Of a DNA stretch of 64,000 bases, positions 25,701-37,102 are shown one piece after another. Under the pieces are notes generated by a model that saw only the letters and a program-made list of their open reading frames with translations, did no database searches and was not told the origin of the DNA. A program made the position numbers and the translations under genes. Source of the stretch: Agelaius tricolor (Eukaryota > Chordata > Aves > Passeriformes > Icteridae); the NCBI GenBank assembly GCA_023055355.1, contig JALJCS010000001.1:49419381-49483380 (forward strand). The letters are read 5' to 3'. Position 1 is the first letter of the stretch; each line of letters opens with the position of its first letter.

Positions 25701-28700
25701 TCCTTTGAAATAAGTGGGAGCCTAAGGTTGTAGTATCAATGCTGTATCATACTGCCTTTCAAAAAAAGCACTGACACTTAACCTTCTTTTAAGAGATGAT
25801 TCTGTGCTGTTGCAAATATGTAAAACTCATAGCTGTGTACCTTCAAAGATAAACAGCTGCTATCATCTTTACCTAATCAGGGTTGTTTTGCAGACCAAGA
25901 CAAGAGAAGTAGGCTCTTGTAAATGCTGTCTGCATATTCCCTCACAATACATCCCTTCAAAACCTGAACTTGTCACCAGCTGCCAATTTTCATCAAGGAA
26001 AGCCTCTCATTAAGTTCACTGAGTGCTCACAGAACTGGCTCTGAGTTCCTCAGTCTCTGGCTGGATCAACCCCTGCTTTGCAGTGTCTGTAATGCATCTG
26101 CATTGCTTCAAGGCTTGTGCTGCTCACCTGGAGGAAGGCAGGGAGGGAGGCAGAGTCCTTAGATGCATAGCTTGTTTTTACAAATGGAAACGGGGAAGGT
26201 GATTTGATTTCCTATGACCCACTCTCCTGGTAGCCTCTGATCTCTCCTTGCAATTCCAAAGCTTGTGGAGATTTTTTTGAGGTGCCCAGGGTGATAAATG
26301 TAGGACAGGGATAATTGTGGATAATTGTTAGGCTGAAACTCTCGTGCACTTGCTAGAATGGCAAAGAGCTGGTCTTATGTTCTTAATGTCTCCCTTTGAA
26401 CAAGTTGAAAACACACTGTTGCCTTATACTTGCTATTTTAATAACCACTTTTTACTCACTGTCTATAGGATAGGAGGCAGTCTCTGAGTCAAGTTATGCT
26501 GCTATAGCCCTGTTTTTTACTGCCACAAGGGAGCATGAAGGATGGATCACTGAAAACAGTGATCAGTTTTTCTTGACACAAAAACCTGCTAGCTTTCAAG
26601 TTACAGGCTACTTGCTAACAACATGGAAATTCTGAAAAAGTTGCATGAAAATAGTTTACTTGCACGAAACTTTAATTTATACCAGCTGTTTTACTATTGT
26701 AGAAGTCTGCTTTGTGAATGCTCCAGGCTGAGGGGATCCCCGAATGTATTTGAGGGTCTAATAATCTGTCAGAGAAGGTAAACCTTGGGTAGAGTTTTTT
26801 CTGTGTTGACTGGCAAATAGAAATTTCAAAAGACTTTCACCCTGGCCTGCCACTTAAGTCAGTGCTGATAAAACTAGATCAGTCTGTCTAAAGGATTTTT
26901 TTTTTTTTTTTCATTTTGAAGCACAGGATGACACTTTGCTTTTATTCATTTACAGGCTGAACTAAACGCCACTCACATCCTTGCTTCAGTGCACTGTGTT
27001 GCTGGAGAGCTTGGAGACTGAACACACACTACACCACCACCCACCCCTGTAGCTGCCCAGAGTCATTTCCTCTGACATGCACAAGCTGACACATGAGCCA
27101 AAGGTACCAGTCAAGAGCTGATCTTTGTTGAGATATTGATAAGAGGTGCTAAGGTCACTTTCTCCTAGCATAAAGGATGCCTTGTCAGCTCTGAGAAATT
27201 AATTGAGTAAAGACTCAGGAAGTTCAATGTATCAGGCAGAAAATGTGCTCCTCTGTCCTTTCAGGAACTTAAATACTGCTGCAGTTTGCTTTTGTATGGG
27301 TTACCACTCTATTTCAAGACAGCAAGCAAGGTGGCTGACAACACAACAACTCAAATCTGCGTGAGGATCCCTTGAAGGCAAGAAGATATTCACAGAATAT
27401 TGAATATTCCATTTTAAGCATCCCATGGGTGCCTGCTAGGCTTTAGTGACTCCTGTTCACCTATAATCCAGAAGGATGTCTTTGGTACTACAATGACATT
27501 CAGCGTTTACTTTATCCTTGCTCAATAAAAAAAAGTAACACTTAAGAAATACGTTGAGAGTTCCTGAATTAGATGAGTGCTTAGATTTTAGCTGTAATCA
27601 AAGAAAATGTGTTTCAATGCAGTGAGATGACAAAGTAGCTCTTCAGAGATTTCCCCTTGAACAATTCACTTGAATGCAGCTGCCTCATTGTGAGATGATT
27701 ATAATGAAGGTTTGCCCATATCCGTCTGGTCTTCTGGATTTTGGGGATCTTTCAGTCTCTTCAGAATCACTAAAAGGTAAGAAACAGTTTAATCTTAAAT
27801 GTTTGAAGCTTACAGCAGAATGGAGTCCGTGAACATATGATAAATATATACCCTAATTGGCAGCAGTTTTAGGCACTTCAACAAGATGATCATTCTTCTA
27901 CTAACTTCCCTGGAAAAGAATTTTTTTTTGTTTTTCTACTCACTTGTTCTATACCAAAGCTTACATTTGCTGACTGTTAAATAGAGTCAGTTTTCTTAAA
28001 TGTTAAGAAATCCAGGTACTATAAAAGCTGTGAATGTAAAACAGGATTTTCTTTCAAGCATGATCTTAACTCCAAGTTTACTATTCTTAGAGTCTCGTAG
28101 CTGGAGGAGGACCCAGCAAGACTGGTGGGTGCTGGGTGAGGACTTTTCCCCTTGCCTCGGTCAACTCTGTAGCTGCTCCATCCCACCAACCAGTGCCACT
28201 GAGGAAGTACAGTTGAATCTTTCAGTCAGCTTTCTTTGTGCTGACTTGATTTCCCATCAGATGAACAGAAAAGGATCATCTAAAATCCTTTCTTAGGAAA
28301 GAGGATTTAATGCTTTGTCTTGACAAAATGCTGCAGACTCTTCAGTGTGGTTAGATTGACCAAGGGAGTCTGCCTTGTTTCTCGAGTCAGTGGGACTGAC
28401 TGCCTGGGAACCTTGATTTGCTGATACAGGTTGCTTGCTTTGTCCGTGATGTGTTCAGCCTGGAGGTCAGAAATGTGGCTTAAACCCCAGGGAAGATTGG
28501 CAGATGCTTTTTTTTTTTTACTTTCCCCAGTGATGAGGGCACTATTTTCCAGGAATGTCCTGCACCTAATCAATTCTTTGCCATTCACTCACTGCTCCTC
28601 TGGCAGCAGCTTGGTCTCTCTGCTATTCTGCTGCAACAAGCAGCTTAATCTCCTCAAAAGATGTGAGTGCCTGAAAATCTTTAGTTTTTCTAAAGCCTTT

Positions 28701-28739
28701 GGATTTAATATAAGATACCATCATGAAATTTAATGGCCT
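22701..28739. other. Unique non-coding DNA with small T runs and a local duplication
   Basis: No supported gene. It holds a 16-base T run at 26896-26911 and a repeated tagatctattca word at about 25140-25175. Open stretches of up to 108 codons (22737-23063) have no domain or family signature. Confidence 0.5.
26896..26911. repeat. Poly(T) run, 16 bases
   Basis: Uninterrupted T run following aaggA. No repeat body is recognisable on either side. Confidence 0.85.
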
Positions 28740-28800
28740 ATGATGTTTCAGAAGCCTGACTGGATGATCTAATGACTCCTTCTGGCTTTAAACACTGAAC
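28740..28800 (+). mobile_element. Probable ancient CR1-type LINE 3' tail
   Basis: The words ctggatgatctaatgactcc and ttctggctttaaac closely follow the 3' tail pattern of old amniote CR1 elements (GATGATCT...GGTCCCTTCTGGCCTTAAA). Only about 60 bases are recognisable and the terminal short repeat is lost, so this is a heavily eroded insertion if correct. Confidence 0.42.
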
Positions 28801-30538
28801 CTCTTGGATCCTCACTTTTTTGATGACTTCTTCATATAAAATACAATTTAGAATAAAAATAACCTGATCATTTATCATATATATCTTCTTCATGGGAGAA
28901 AATTATTCCACTGCAGCAAAATCACAGAAAAGGAATTTTACTGGGACATCTGTGGGTTCGGTCAAGTGTTCCTTAACCCAAAGCCTCATCTTGTATGGAG
29001 GATTGGAGCCATTTCTCTGTGCTGAATCAGGACTTCAGGCCTGTATTACCAGTGAAGTATGGAATGCCCTTATCAGTAATAAAAATAAAAGAACAGAGCT
29101 CATTTGCTCAATAAGAAAAACAAAACTATTCCCCTGCCAAAAGGGGTTCAAAGATTGAGTGATGTGCAAGTCTCTGGGAGAATAGTGAGGAGCAAATTAA
29201 TTCTTCTAAATAATTACAACAAAAATTAAAATGTTGGTTTAAAAATTATTGAAAAGGACAGCTGAACTAAGAGTGAGAAAATCTGGGCTCAGAACAGTGT
29301 ATCAGACAGAGGAGCCTGCAATGAGATGTCAGTACTCTTTGGCTGTTTAGATCCAAGTTTGTGACCAAGCTCGTCTAAAGCTGTCCTGAGCATGGCAGGA
29401 GCTCTGCAGTGGGGACTGCAGGGTGCTGGGCTGGCTTCTGCCAAATCCTCTGTGCAGTCAGGACCACAGCACAGGGCATGGAACCTGGGACACAGGACTC
29501 CCGTGAGCATCCAGCTCAGGGGGTGGCTCAAAACGTGTCCCTGGATGGGACCAGCTCCTGCAGGAAACACAGCTGGTGCCTTGTTTCCATCCCTGCTCAT
29601 CACACAGCTTAGCCATCAAAGGGAGCCCTCAGAGAGCAATTCTTCCTCCCTCCAGGACATCTGCTTTTCCTTGCAGAGGAGCTTAAACTTGAATTAGAGC
29701 CAAGAGTCCAGAAAATGTCCCTACCACTGCAAGCAGCATGCTGTCTGTGCTGGGATACTGTGAGAAGCAGAGCCCCTGTGGAAAGTGCCTGGCAGAGAGA
29801 TAGAATCCCAGCATGGGCACCTCCCCACAAGCCCATTTTGAAAAGATATATAGATATATATCTAAAATTAGATTATTGAGTGAAAAGGCATATAGTGAAA
29901 AGCCTATTAACTGCCTTTTGTCTCACTGTTTATGCCACTGCCTGAGAGGTGATTGTTTTCCTTCCCCCCACCCAGCATGAAACCAGCAGGAATTAAGGAG
30001 CAGTGCTTTTTCAGGTACAAGTCACTGTTTCCCCTCCCTGCTCCCTTGGCTTTGACAAACACTTGTATGAGGCACAGGTAGTGCAACCAGCTCTGTGTCC
30101 TCTCAAACTTGTGTGAGGTTTAGTGCCCAAATGCCCGACACAGTTACTTTTGAGAAGAACTTTGAATTGCTTCTGAACAATCTCCAGTGTAGTCTCCATT
30201 TGTGATTGAGTTCATTAAACAAATTATTGAGCTTGCTCACCAGTGTCATAAGGAACTTCATTCTGCAATGAATTTGAAGGATGATTTTGTTTTTATTTGC
30301 GAACTTCTGAGTCACTCTTACAATTGGTAACAAAATGCATAAAAGAATTTTTTATTCTTGTCTTATATATTTTTTATGTCCTTAGATACTGTGTACAAAG
30401 TCACTGGAGTCACTAAATAACCCAAAATGCAGTAAGATTTAATTTTTAAGAGGACAGTCACTCAAAGCTGTACCAACAGTTACTGCCCTTATTTTTCTGG
30501 TGCATCCATGGTAAGTAATAAACATTAATAGCAAGAGG

Positions 30539-30540
<2 letters not shown>
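28801..30540. other. Unique non-coding DNA with a GC-richer block at about 29290-29850
   Basis: The GC-richer block carries overlapping open stretches in several frames on both strands (for example 29289-29603 minus, 29392-29697 plus), which is expected where stop codons are rarer. No domain, initiation context or splice pattern supports a gene. CpG is sparse, so it does not look like a promoter island. A short atatatagatatatat motif lies near 29850. Confidence 0.5.

Positions 30541-30580
<40 letters not shown>
30541..30580. repeat. (GTAA)10 microsatellite
   Basis: Ten perfect GTAA units, directly continuous with the TAA repeat to the right. Confidence 0.97.

Positions 30581-30610
<30 letters not shown>
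30578..30610. repeat. (TAA)11 microsatellite
   Basis: Eleven perfect TAA units sharing their first unit with the end of the GTAA array, suggesting one repeat arose from the other by loss of the G. Confidence 0.96.
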
Positions 30611-30613
<3 letters not shown>

Positions 30614-30617
30614 GTTT

Positions 30618-30684
30618 GGAGAAGAAGAAGAAGAAGGAGAAGGAGAAGAAGAAGAAGAAGAAGAAGAAGAAGAAGAAGAAGGGA
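30618..30684. repeat. (GAA)n homopurine microsatellite
   Basis: A 67-base uninterrupted purine tract on the plus strand, mostly GAA with two GGA interruptions near 30636-30643. Long GAA:TTC tracts can form triplex (H-DNA) structures. The minus-strand open stretch here is just the translated repeat (leucine and tyrosine runs) and not a gene. Confidence 0.96.
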
Positions 30685-33600
30685 TGTGGTGAATAGTATC
30701 ACCAGTTGTACTACCTGAGGTCCCTCTTGACTATGAGTTTACATAAATTACCTGAATAAAACTATAACAATATGAAAAGTAAAGACAAATCCATTATTTT
30801 TACTTGTCTACTTTGTAATAGACTAACTTACCACACAACTGTTGGCTACTACTTTCCAGTATCTGCTGATGGTATTTGTATCTTTGAAGTGTCTTGGACA
30901 CTGAGTTTAATTGTTTATTTAATTTGGTGGTACTTATTCCAATTTTCCACAAATTTGCTTTAACCTTTGCATGAACTTTTCTTCCCTCTTCCCTCTACCA
31001 TTTGGGAAAGAGCAGAAAATCAGCCCTTTTTGTTTCCTTATGTTGGGATTTGTGTCTCATCTTCTTGCAAGATATTATATAACATATTTTGCCTGTCATC
31101 CTCTTGATGATACTTGATAAAGAACATTTATACTGTAAGTGTGCACATTACTTCACAGTTTAAATACCATCCTGCTCATTTTCCTGCTGTGCCATGACAT
31201 TCAAAGGATGATTTTTTTCCTTTTCATAGTGTGTTCCTGCATTTTATCAATTATGGTGATTATAAACAGCTTTCTAAAAAATAGCATGAATTGCTCAGCT
31301 GAAGAATTTTGAGAATATATGGCATTTGGATATTCTTGAATCACAGCACTGATGCAGCTCAGCTTGCACACTGAGTTGGTGTCAAAGCGACTTCCATGGA
31401 CTTCCTTGTGCAGTGTGAGCCCAGTGCTTTAATTTCTGAGCTTTGCTCAATTAAAATGCACAGTATACATAGTTTGCTGGTTTACCTGAAAATTAAGTCT
31501 CTGTCACATCAGCTGGCATATAATTTTGCTGGATCTGTTAAAAAGTTGGGAACAGGGCAACAGCCCCAGCATGGAGGTGAGGTGACAGCCCCTTTCCCCT
31601 GCAGCCACTGCATGTGCCAGGACTGAGCTGTTCAGCACTGCAAGAGCAGCAGAAACAAACATTTGGGTAAGAACACTTCTTCCTTCTTAAAAATCTGGCA
31701 CTCTGGCAGGATGATAATAGCCTGATACTGGTATCATGCATATTTGGAAAGCCACCTTAGGATGGCATAATTCAGTGCTGCTCCCAAAGAGATTGTACTA
31801 CTCAGTCTCTTCCCTCTGGGACTGGCAAATAGTTTGTGCCATCATTCAGTGAAGTACATATGGGACTGAAGTGGCTGAAAAATGACTTGAGAAATTACTT
31901 GCTCCTGGCCATGTTAGTTTTCTGAGCAACTTCACAGCTTAACTGCAAATTGCTGCAAGGGGTGAGTAGTGTGGGTATGAGAAAGAGGTGCTGGGAATGG
32001 GAAGTGAGCAGGAGGCTAAAAAAACAAGAACATTGAAGCCAGTCCATGTGGTGAGTGGAATTTGGGGATCCTTGTGTATAGAAAAAGCAGCCTTCAAAAC
32101 AGAGAAAGACAAGGGGGATGAGAATTCTTAGTCTTCACACACCTATGAGCTTAAGTTTCAGCCAGGTCATGAGGCTTGCTCAGAGCACAGAACATTAAGA
32201 ACATACATGGTATTTTCTGTGTAGGAACAATGTTTGAAATGTTCCTGCTTAACTATAAAGTGAAAAAGAAAAAAAAAGGGAGGAAAATACAATTTTCTGT
32301 TTTTCCACTGAGAATACAAGAATATAAAAAGTCTTTAGAGACAATTAACACAATTTGCTCTGGTTTGTTTTTTTTGATTGGTTGGTTAGTTTTTTCAATG
32401 CAAGTAGGCTTAGAACTTCCAGGATGTCTTTCTGCTGGTAAGTTGGGCATAATTCACAAAATATGCTTCTAATTATTTATGACCTCTCAGCATGCAAGAA
32501 CATGACAAAAATTATTTCCATCACTTTTTCACATTAAGAGGCAGTTAGAGATCAGGGAACTGACTCTACAGTTAGGATCTAGAATTTTCAACTCACTGCA
32601 AGAACAAGGGCTGCCTACAATGATTATTTCAGTGCGACAAGAGTAAAACCATTTTATCCAATACTACCTCATTCTGCTAAAAAATCTATGCCTCAGCTTT
32701 AATCTACTCAGGTCAGTTTGCCTCATCTCTTTAAAACTTCTCTCCTCCACAATGTATGATGTGGATATTCTTTTTATAGAAAAAGTAATTATGGCATTTT
32801 TCCAAACGATCACAATGCCACTGTGCCCTCAATTCCCAAGGGCCATTTCAAGAATTTCTTTCAATTCAGAAATAGATTACAAACATGACATAATCTTTGT
32901 GACTGAAATTGAGTATGTAATTTTGTCTGGGGAACCCCAGTCCTCCAGCAGCTCCATCTCTGAGCCCCAGTGCCCAAATGTCCCAGCAGGTGAGGAAAAT
33001 TGGTCATTTTGATCATTCCAAGCAAAATGGGCCCAGCTATGCAGTGGTGTAAACTGACTCAGCAGTCACAGGAGTGATACTGATTTTTGCCAGCTAAGGA
33101 GACTATTATATTATGTTTTGCTTATCTGTGAAGACCTTTTCTGAAATAGTGTGTGCTGATTGTCTCTCCAAGGCAGAAACATGCCAGCAATTGAAATTAG
33201 CCATGCATAATGCATTTGAGGTAACACTTGGGTTTATTGCCTCTTGGTAAGTTATTAAGCTTTTATTGAAGCATATTTTGTATGGGTATCAGTATTATCC
33301 ATGTGCTTTGTACCTAATGTGTTTCACTTCTTTAGCACATCTCAGTTAAGGGCTCTAAAGCAGGCTGCAAATGCTAATGAGCTGAGATTTGCAGAGTTCC
33401 AGTGGGGAAGGCAAGCAGCATCATTGCAGGTCTGCAGGTCAGGATTCTGAGGGATGGAGAGGCCTCCTAAAGACAACACAATAAAATTCAGATGATGGCT
33501 CCTGCCCTTTCTGTCAGCACCTTGAGCCCTTTTGCCCTTTCTGCCCAGCAGTATGGAAGAAATGAAGCTTGCCCGTGGTTGCTGGCTGCATCCCCAAGAG

Positions 33601-34608
33601 CAGCAGGATGCTGGATGCACCCAGGACTGGACATCCTGTTTGGTGCCCCCCTATTCCTGGGCAGAGTTGGCCCCTCTGACCTCACAATCCTGCCTATGCC
33701 CATGTTCTCTCCTTTTCCTTTTCTGCCAAACTCTGTGATTCCTTGTCTGTGGTCTCAAGCATGCTCTTGCCAAAGTCCTCATCACAGTGCATCTTTCCAG
33801 CTCCTGGCTCTTGGCTTCAGCCCTCCCTGCTCTGATCCTGCTGTTCTCCCCCTAACAGCAGCACTTGGGGGCTCCCTCACACCCTGGTATGCACCCTTGC
33901 ACACTAAATAATTGCAGCTGTAGTACAGAATTAAAGCCACAAGTGGGAAATCTTTTCAAAGCTCTTTTTCAAGACACATTACCTCAGAGGACAGCTCACT
34001 GAGACCTCCATGCTAGCATACTTTAGGCACGAGGGCTTAGTGTAGCTGGAAATCTTGGTCCTTTATCACATGCTCTGCTCTTGGGAACTCATTAGGAGTC
34101 AAGCAGGAGAGGAACTATGCCACCAAAGAGCAGAGGGACAATGCTGTGAGGCACTGAGATGGCCCCTGCCTTCCATGTCCTTGCTGGAGTCCTGGGACTG
34201 CTCCTGCTGCTGGTGCAGCTGCCACTCAGGCACACATCTGAGAGGAAACCCCAAACCCAGCAGGCAGGATGAATTCCAGGTGGTCCCAGGAGGCTGCTGT
34301 GCCTTCTCCTCCAGGGCTGCCTGCTGCTTTGCAGGGATGCTGGTGATGCAGAGGTGGCAAACACGCCCCTGCAGCTACACTGTCCCTCCTTCTGTCTCCT
34401 GCCCTCCCCAGTGAGAGCAGGGCCACGGCAGCTCCCAGGGCAGTGTCACGGGTGTGCACTTGTAATGCAGCTTGAATCAGCCCCTGGCTGCACAGGGCTG
34501 AGCATCTTCACTGAGCCCAGTGCAAAGTGCCAGAACAGATGGAACAAATTAGCAGCCATTCCTCTTGTATGGAAACAGAGGAGGAATTTCCATTTGGAAA
34601 CTTACTGG
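30685..34608. other. Unique non-coding DNA with a GC-richer block at about 33480-34520
   Basis: No supported gene. Within the GC-richer block, open stretches of 139 codons (33492-33911) and 119 codons (34055-34414) are low-complexity (Pro, Ser, Leu, Ala, Cys) with no recognisable domain, and comparable open frames exist on the opposite strand. The right end is the target-site duplication of the LTR that follows. Confidence 0.5.
34603..34608. repeat. Left target-site duplication of solo LTR (tactgg)
   Basis: The six bases tactgg precede the LTR's first TG and recur at 35029-35034 directly after its last base. Confidence 0.82.
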
Positions 34609-35028
34609 TGTCACCACATTTCTCTTCACAGAGAAAAGCAAAGCAAAATTCTTCCCAAGAATATTTCTGGGTTTCACATTCTCTGAACCTCAGAGAAAGG
34701 AAAAACAATTCTAATCACTTGCTGTGCCTGTGTTTGTGCAAAAGTAGAATGCAATATGGAGATTGTTTACCCAAAGTGATGGTGTTTTGTTTACTTTCCT
34801 ATCAGGGCCAAGTGTGTGTGTGTGTGTGTCAGGACTGTTGGCTGTCACAAGATGCTGGGCAGTTGTGTGCAGAGTTGAGTGCTTGGCAGATTCAGTTTAG
34901 ATGTAATGTAATATAATGTAATATAGTATAGAATAATATATCATAATAAAGTAATTAAGTACCCTTCTGATAAGATGGAGTCAATGCATCGTTCTCTCCC
35001 CTCTCGGGCGTTCCCTGCGAATTCAATA
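34609..35028 (+). mobile_element. Solo LTR of the same class II endogenous retrovirus family (copy 2)
   Basis: A complete 420-bp LTR on the plus strand, beginning TGTCACCACA and ending ATTCAATA. It follows the same order as the copy at 1273-1699: a ctcagagaaaggaaaaacaa block, the shared word ggagattgtttaccca (34759-34774), an AT-rich stretch with TAATATA-type repeats (about 34896-34945), AATAAA at 34945-34950, then ttctgataagatggagtca and a short U5 containing gggcgttccctgcga. It carries a (GT)9 run at 34812-34829. Flanking 6-bp duplications and the absence of internal viral sequence show it is a solo LTR. It is clearly diverged from copy 1, so the two insertions are separate. Open stretches crossing it are not genes. 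Confidence 0.85.
34812..34829. repeat. (GT)9 microsatellite inside the LTR
   Basis: Nine perfect GT units within U3 of the LTR; no equivalent is evident in the other copy, so it probably expanded after insertion. Confidence 0.9.
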
Positions 35029-35034
35029 TACTGG
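35029..35034. repeat. Right target-site duplication of solo LTR (tactgg)
   Basis: Exact copy of 34603-34608, abutting the LTR's last base. Confidence 0.82.
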
Positions 35035-37037
35035 TGTTTTCATAAAAATTTTTTTCTCCTCTGACATTATTTTTTCTCCTTCAACATTGTGCCTGCTTGC
35101 TATTAACTTTAGAAGTTTCTTTCTTTTCTGTACTGGGTACTTCCCCTACCTCCCCCAGCCCAGATCTGCCTCATGTCAGATCTCAGACGTGCAGGTGAAA
35201 TATCAGGTCCATTGGAAGAAGTTTCTTTTAACAAAACTAGAGTTGCTTTGAGGATACATTAATACAAGCTTTAAAAGGATCTCTTCTCTCATTTTTGCTC
35301 TCACACACATTTAAATGTTTATACTAATTCTTCCCTGGATCCCTGAGATCTTTCTTAATTTCTTAAGAGAATGAGTTTCAGTGTGTACCACCATTATAAC
35401 AAGTCAAACATTTTTCACTTCTGGAGCTTTCAGAAAACCTCTAACTTTTTATTTTTTATTTTCTTTTCCTGAATGCAATGATCTGTAGAAGCTTTTAAAT
35501 GTTTTCTATCAACTCTTATGCAGTCAATTCCATTTTTACCTCTGTGGTTAGTATTTCTCTCTAGTGTAGTTACTGCTTTCAGTGCCCTGCTGGGTTCCTC
35601 AATCCTCAAAATTGAGAACTGTCACTTCTCAGCACCTCTGATTGGCTACTCAGTAAGAGATTCTCTCCTTTTCAGGCTGAATGCGATCTTCTCAATCTTT
35701 TTTATCAAGATTTAAAAATACGAGTGGTAAAAGAACACAAGCCAACCCTTCTCTCCTGAAACACGAAGTGCATGTATGTAGATATTTCTAAATTTTTCTT
35801 CCTCTTACAGAAATTCCACCACATTTGTGGATTCCAGGTTCACCCACTCATCCTTGATGTACCCCAAAGTTCCACGCCAGAGTTTAGTGGCTCATTTATC
35901 TATGTAATATTCCTGGATGAGCTGTTTGTACAAGTCCTTGTAACAGGGACAGAGAAAGCACTGTTGGATTTCCAAGCCTTAGTTTTGGTTCTGTGAGATG
36001 GGATAGTGAGTGGTCAGGGTCTTGCTTGACTGATTTTCACAGTGTAATCTCAATAAGAGCTAAATGTAAAGATGCTTGTTCTACCTAGACAAAAAAAAGA
36101 ACCCTTTTATTTTTTGTCCTTTTCCTTATTCCTTTTTCCTTTTCCCTTGTCATTTCCATTCTATTTATTTTTCTCTTTTTCTTTCAACTGCCATATTACA
36201 CGACAGTGGTGCAGAGAGGGGACTTTCAGAAATTTATTAATGATGTTTGCTCATTAGAAGTTTCCAGAGTTACATTGGGAAAATTTTGCCAGTCCACAAA
36301 AACTTTCCTCTCACCCCAGGACCAAAGAATTTTTGCACTAATTGGTCAGCACAGATCAGCTCTGTCTGGACACTCAATTTTTTAGTAGACTAAGTATTTC
36401 AATCACCTGATACAATGAACTCTGGCAGATAAGAAAGAGGATGAATTCATCCAATGGAAAAAAGTTTTATAAAGAAAGCAATAGCCATGTTAGAATTGTG
36501 GAAAAGAAAACACAAAGAATGAATTTGAAAGAAAAGGTAGCACATTGGAAATGAAGCTTGTTAAAAAGAAAGAGAGAGAGAGAATTAATCTTTTTTAAAG
36601 TGTCCCTGTAGAACAAAATGGTACTTTCCTTGGGTTGATACTGCCTAATAATGTTTCACGGTGTACAGTGTGCCAGTTCTTCTGTGCCTCTTGTCCTTTG
36701 TCCCCACATATCCATGGTGATTTGAAACTGGTAGAATTTAAAAGAAAGTGCTTTATGTAATTAACTGGTTTTCAGAAGCCTAAGTGTCTGTGCCAGAACA
36801 GTGAAAAAGAAATCAAATTTGTTCTTCATACATCTTGGCAAAAAATGGAAAGCATCCAAAGAAAAATAACTGAGGCTGCATATGGGCTGATATTAAAGTT
36901 CAGGAAGTCCCTGAGCTGTTTGCCCATCTATAGATGAAAGTAGATCTTCCTCTAGTGGTCCACTTCAGATTTCAAACTGGAAATATGCATGGAAAGAAGC
37001 CTACAGAGAACTAGAGAGAACATAGACATATATAAAG
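35035..37037. other. Pyrimidine-rich non-coding DNA
   Basis: T/C-rich on the plus strand through most of 35040-36190. A strong acceptor-like site (tttttcttcctcttacag) ends at 35810, but the following open stretch has no family signature and no clear donor. An (AG)n run of about 16 bases lies near 36570-36586. No gene is supported. Confidence 0.45.
36103..36187. repeat. Near-homopyrimidine low-complexity tract
   Basis: About 85 bases of T and C with few purines (ttttccttattcctttttcc pattern). Low complexity rather than a gene, although it reads as an open frame rich in Phe, Ser and Pro. Confidence 0.75.
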
Positions 37038-37067
37038 GTATATATACATGTATACATGTATATATAC
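37038..37067. repeat. Perfect 30-bp AT-rich palindrome
   Basis: The sequence is its own reverse complement across 30 bases, centred on gtatac within alternating TA/TGTA steps. It directly precedes a short CA run. It could extrude as a cruciform and probably arose by expansion of TA/CA-type simple repeat. Confidence 0.9.
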
Positions 37068-37077
37068 ACACACAATA

Positions 37078-37102
37078 ATTTATTTATTTATTTATTTATT
37101 TA
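37078..37102. repeat. (ATTT)6 microsatellite
   Basis: Six perfect ATTT units, just right of the palindrome and CA run. Confidence 0.93.

Noticed and set aside
30439..30702. Minus-strand open stretch of poly-leucine and poly-tyrosine
   Set aside because: Simply the translated GTAA/TAA/GAA microsatellites.
33492..33911. 139-codon open stretch in a GC-richer block
   Set aside because: Composition-driven: Pro/Ser/Leu/Ala-rich with no domain, and similar open frames run on the other strand.
35808..35978. Minus-strand frame with two 28-codon coherent-looking runs split by one TGA, suspected decayed pseudogene
   Set aside because: No protein family recognised, and two 28-codon runs are easily expected by chance; the opposite strand is also open here.
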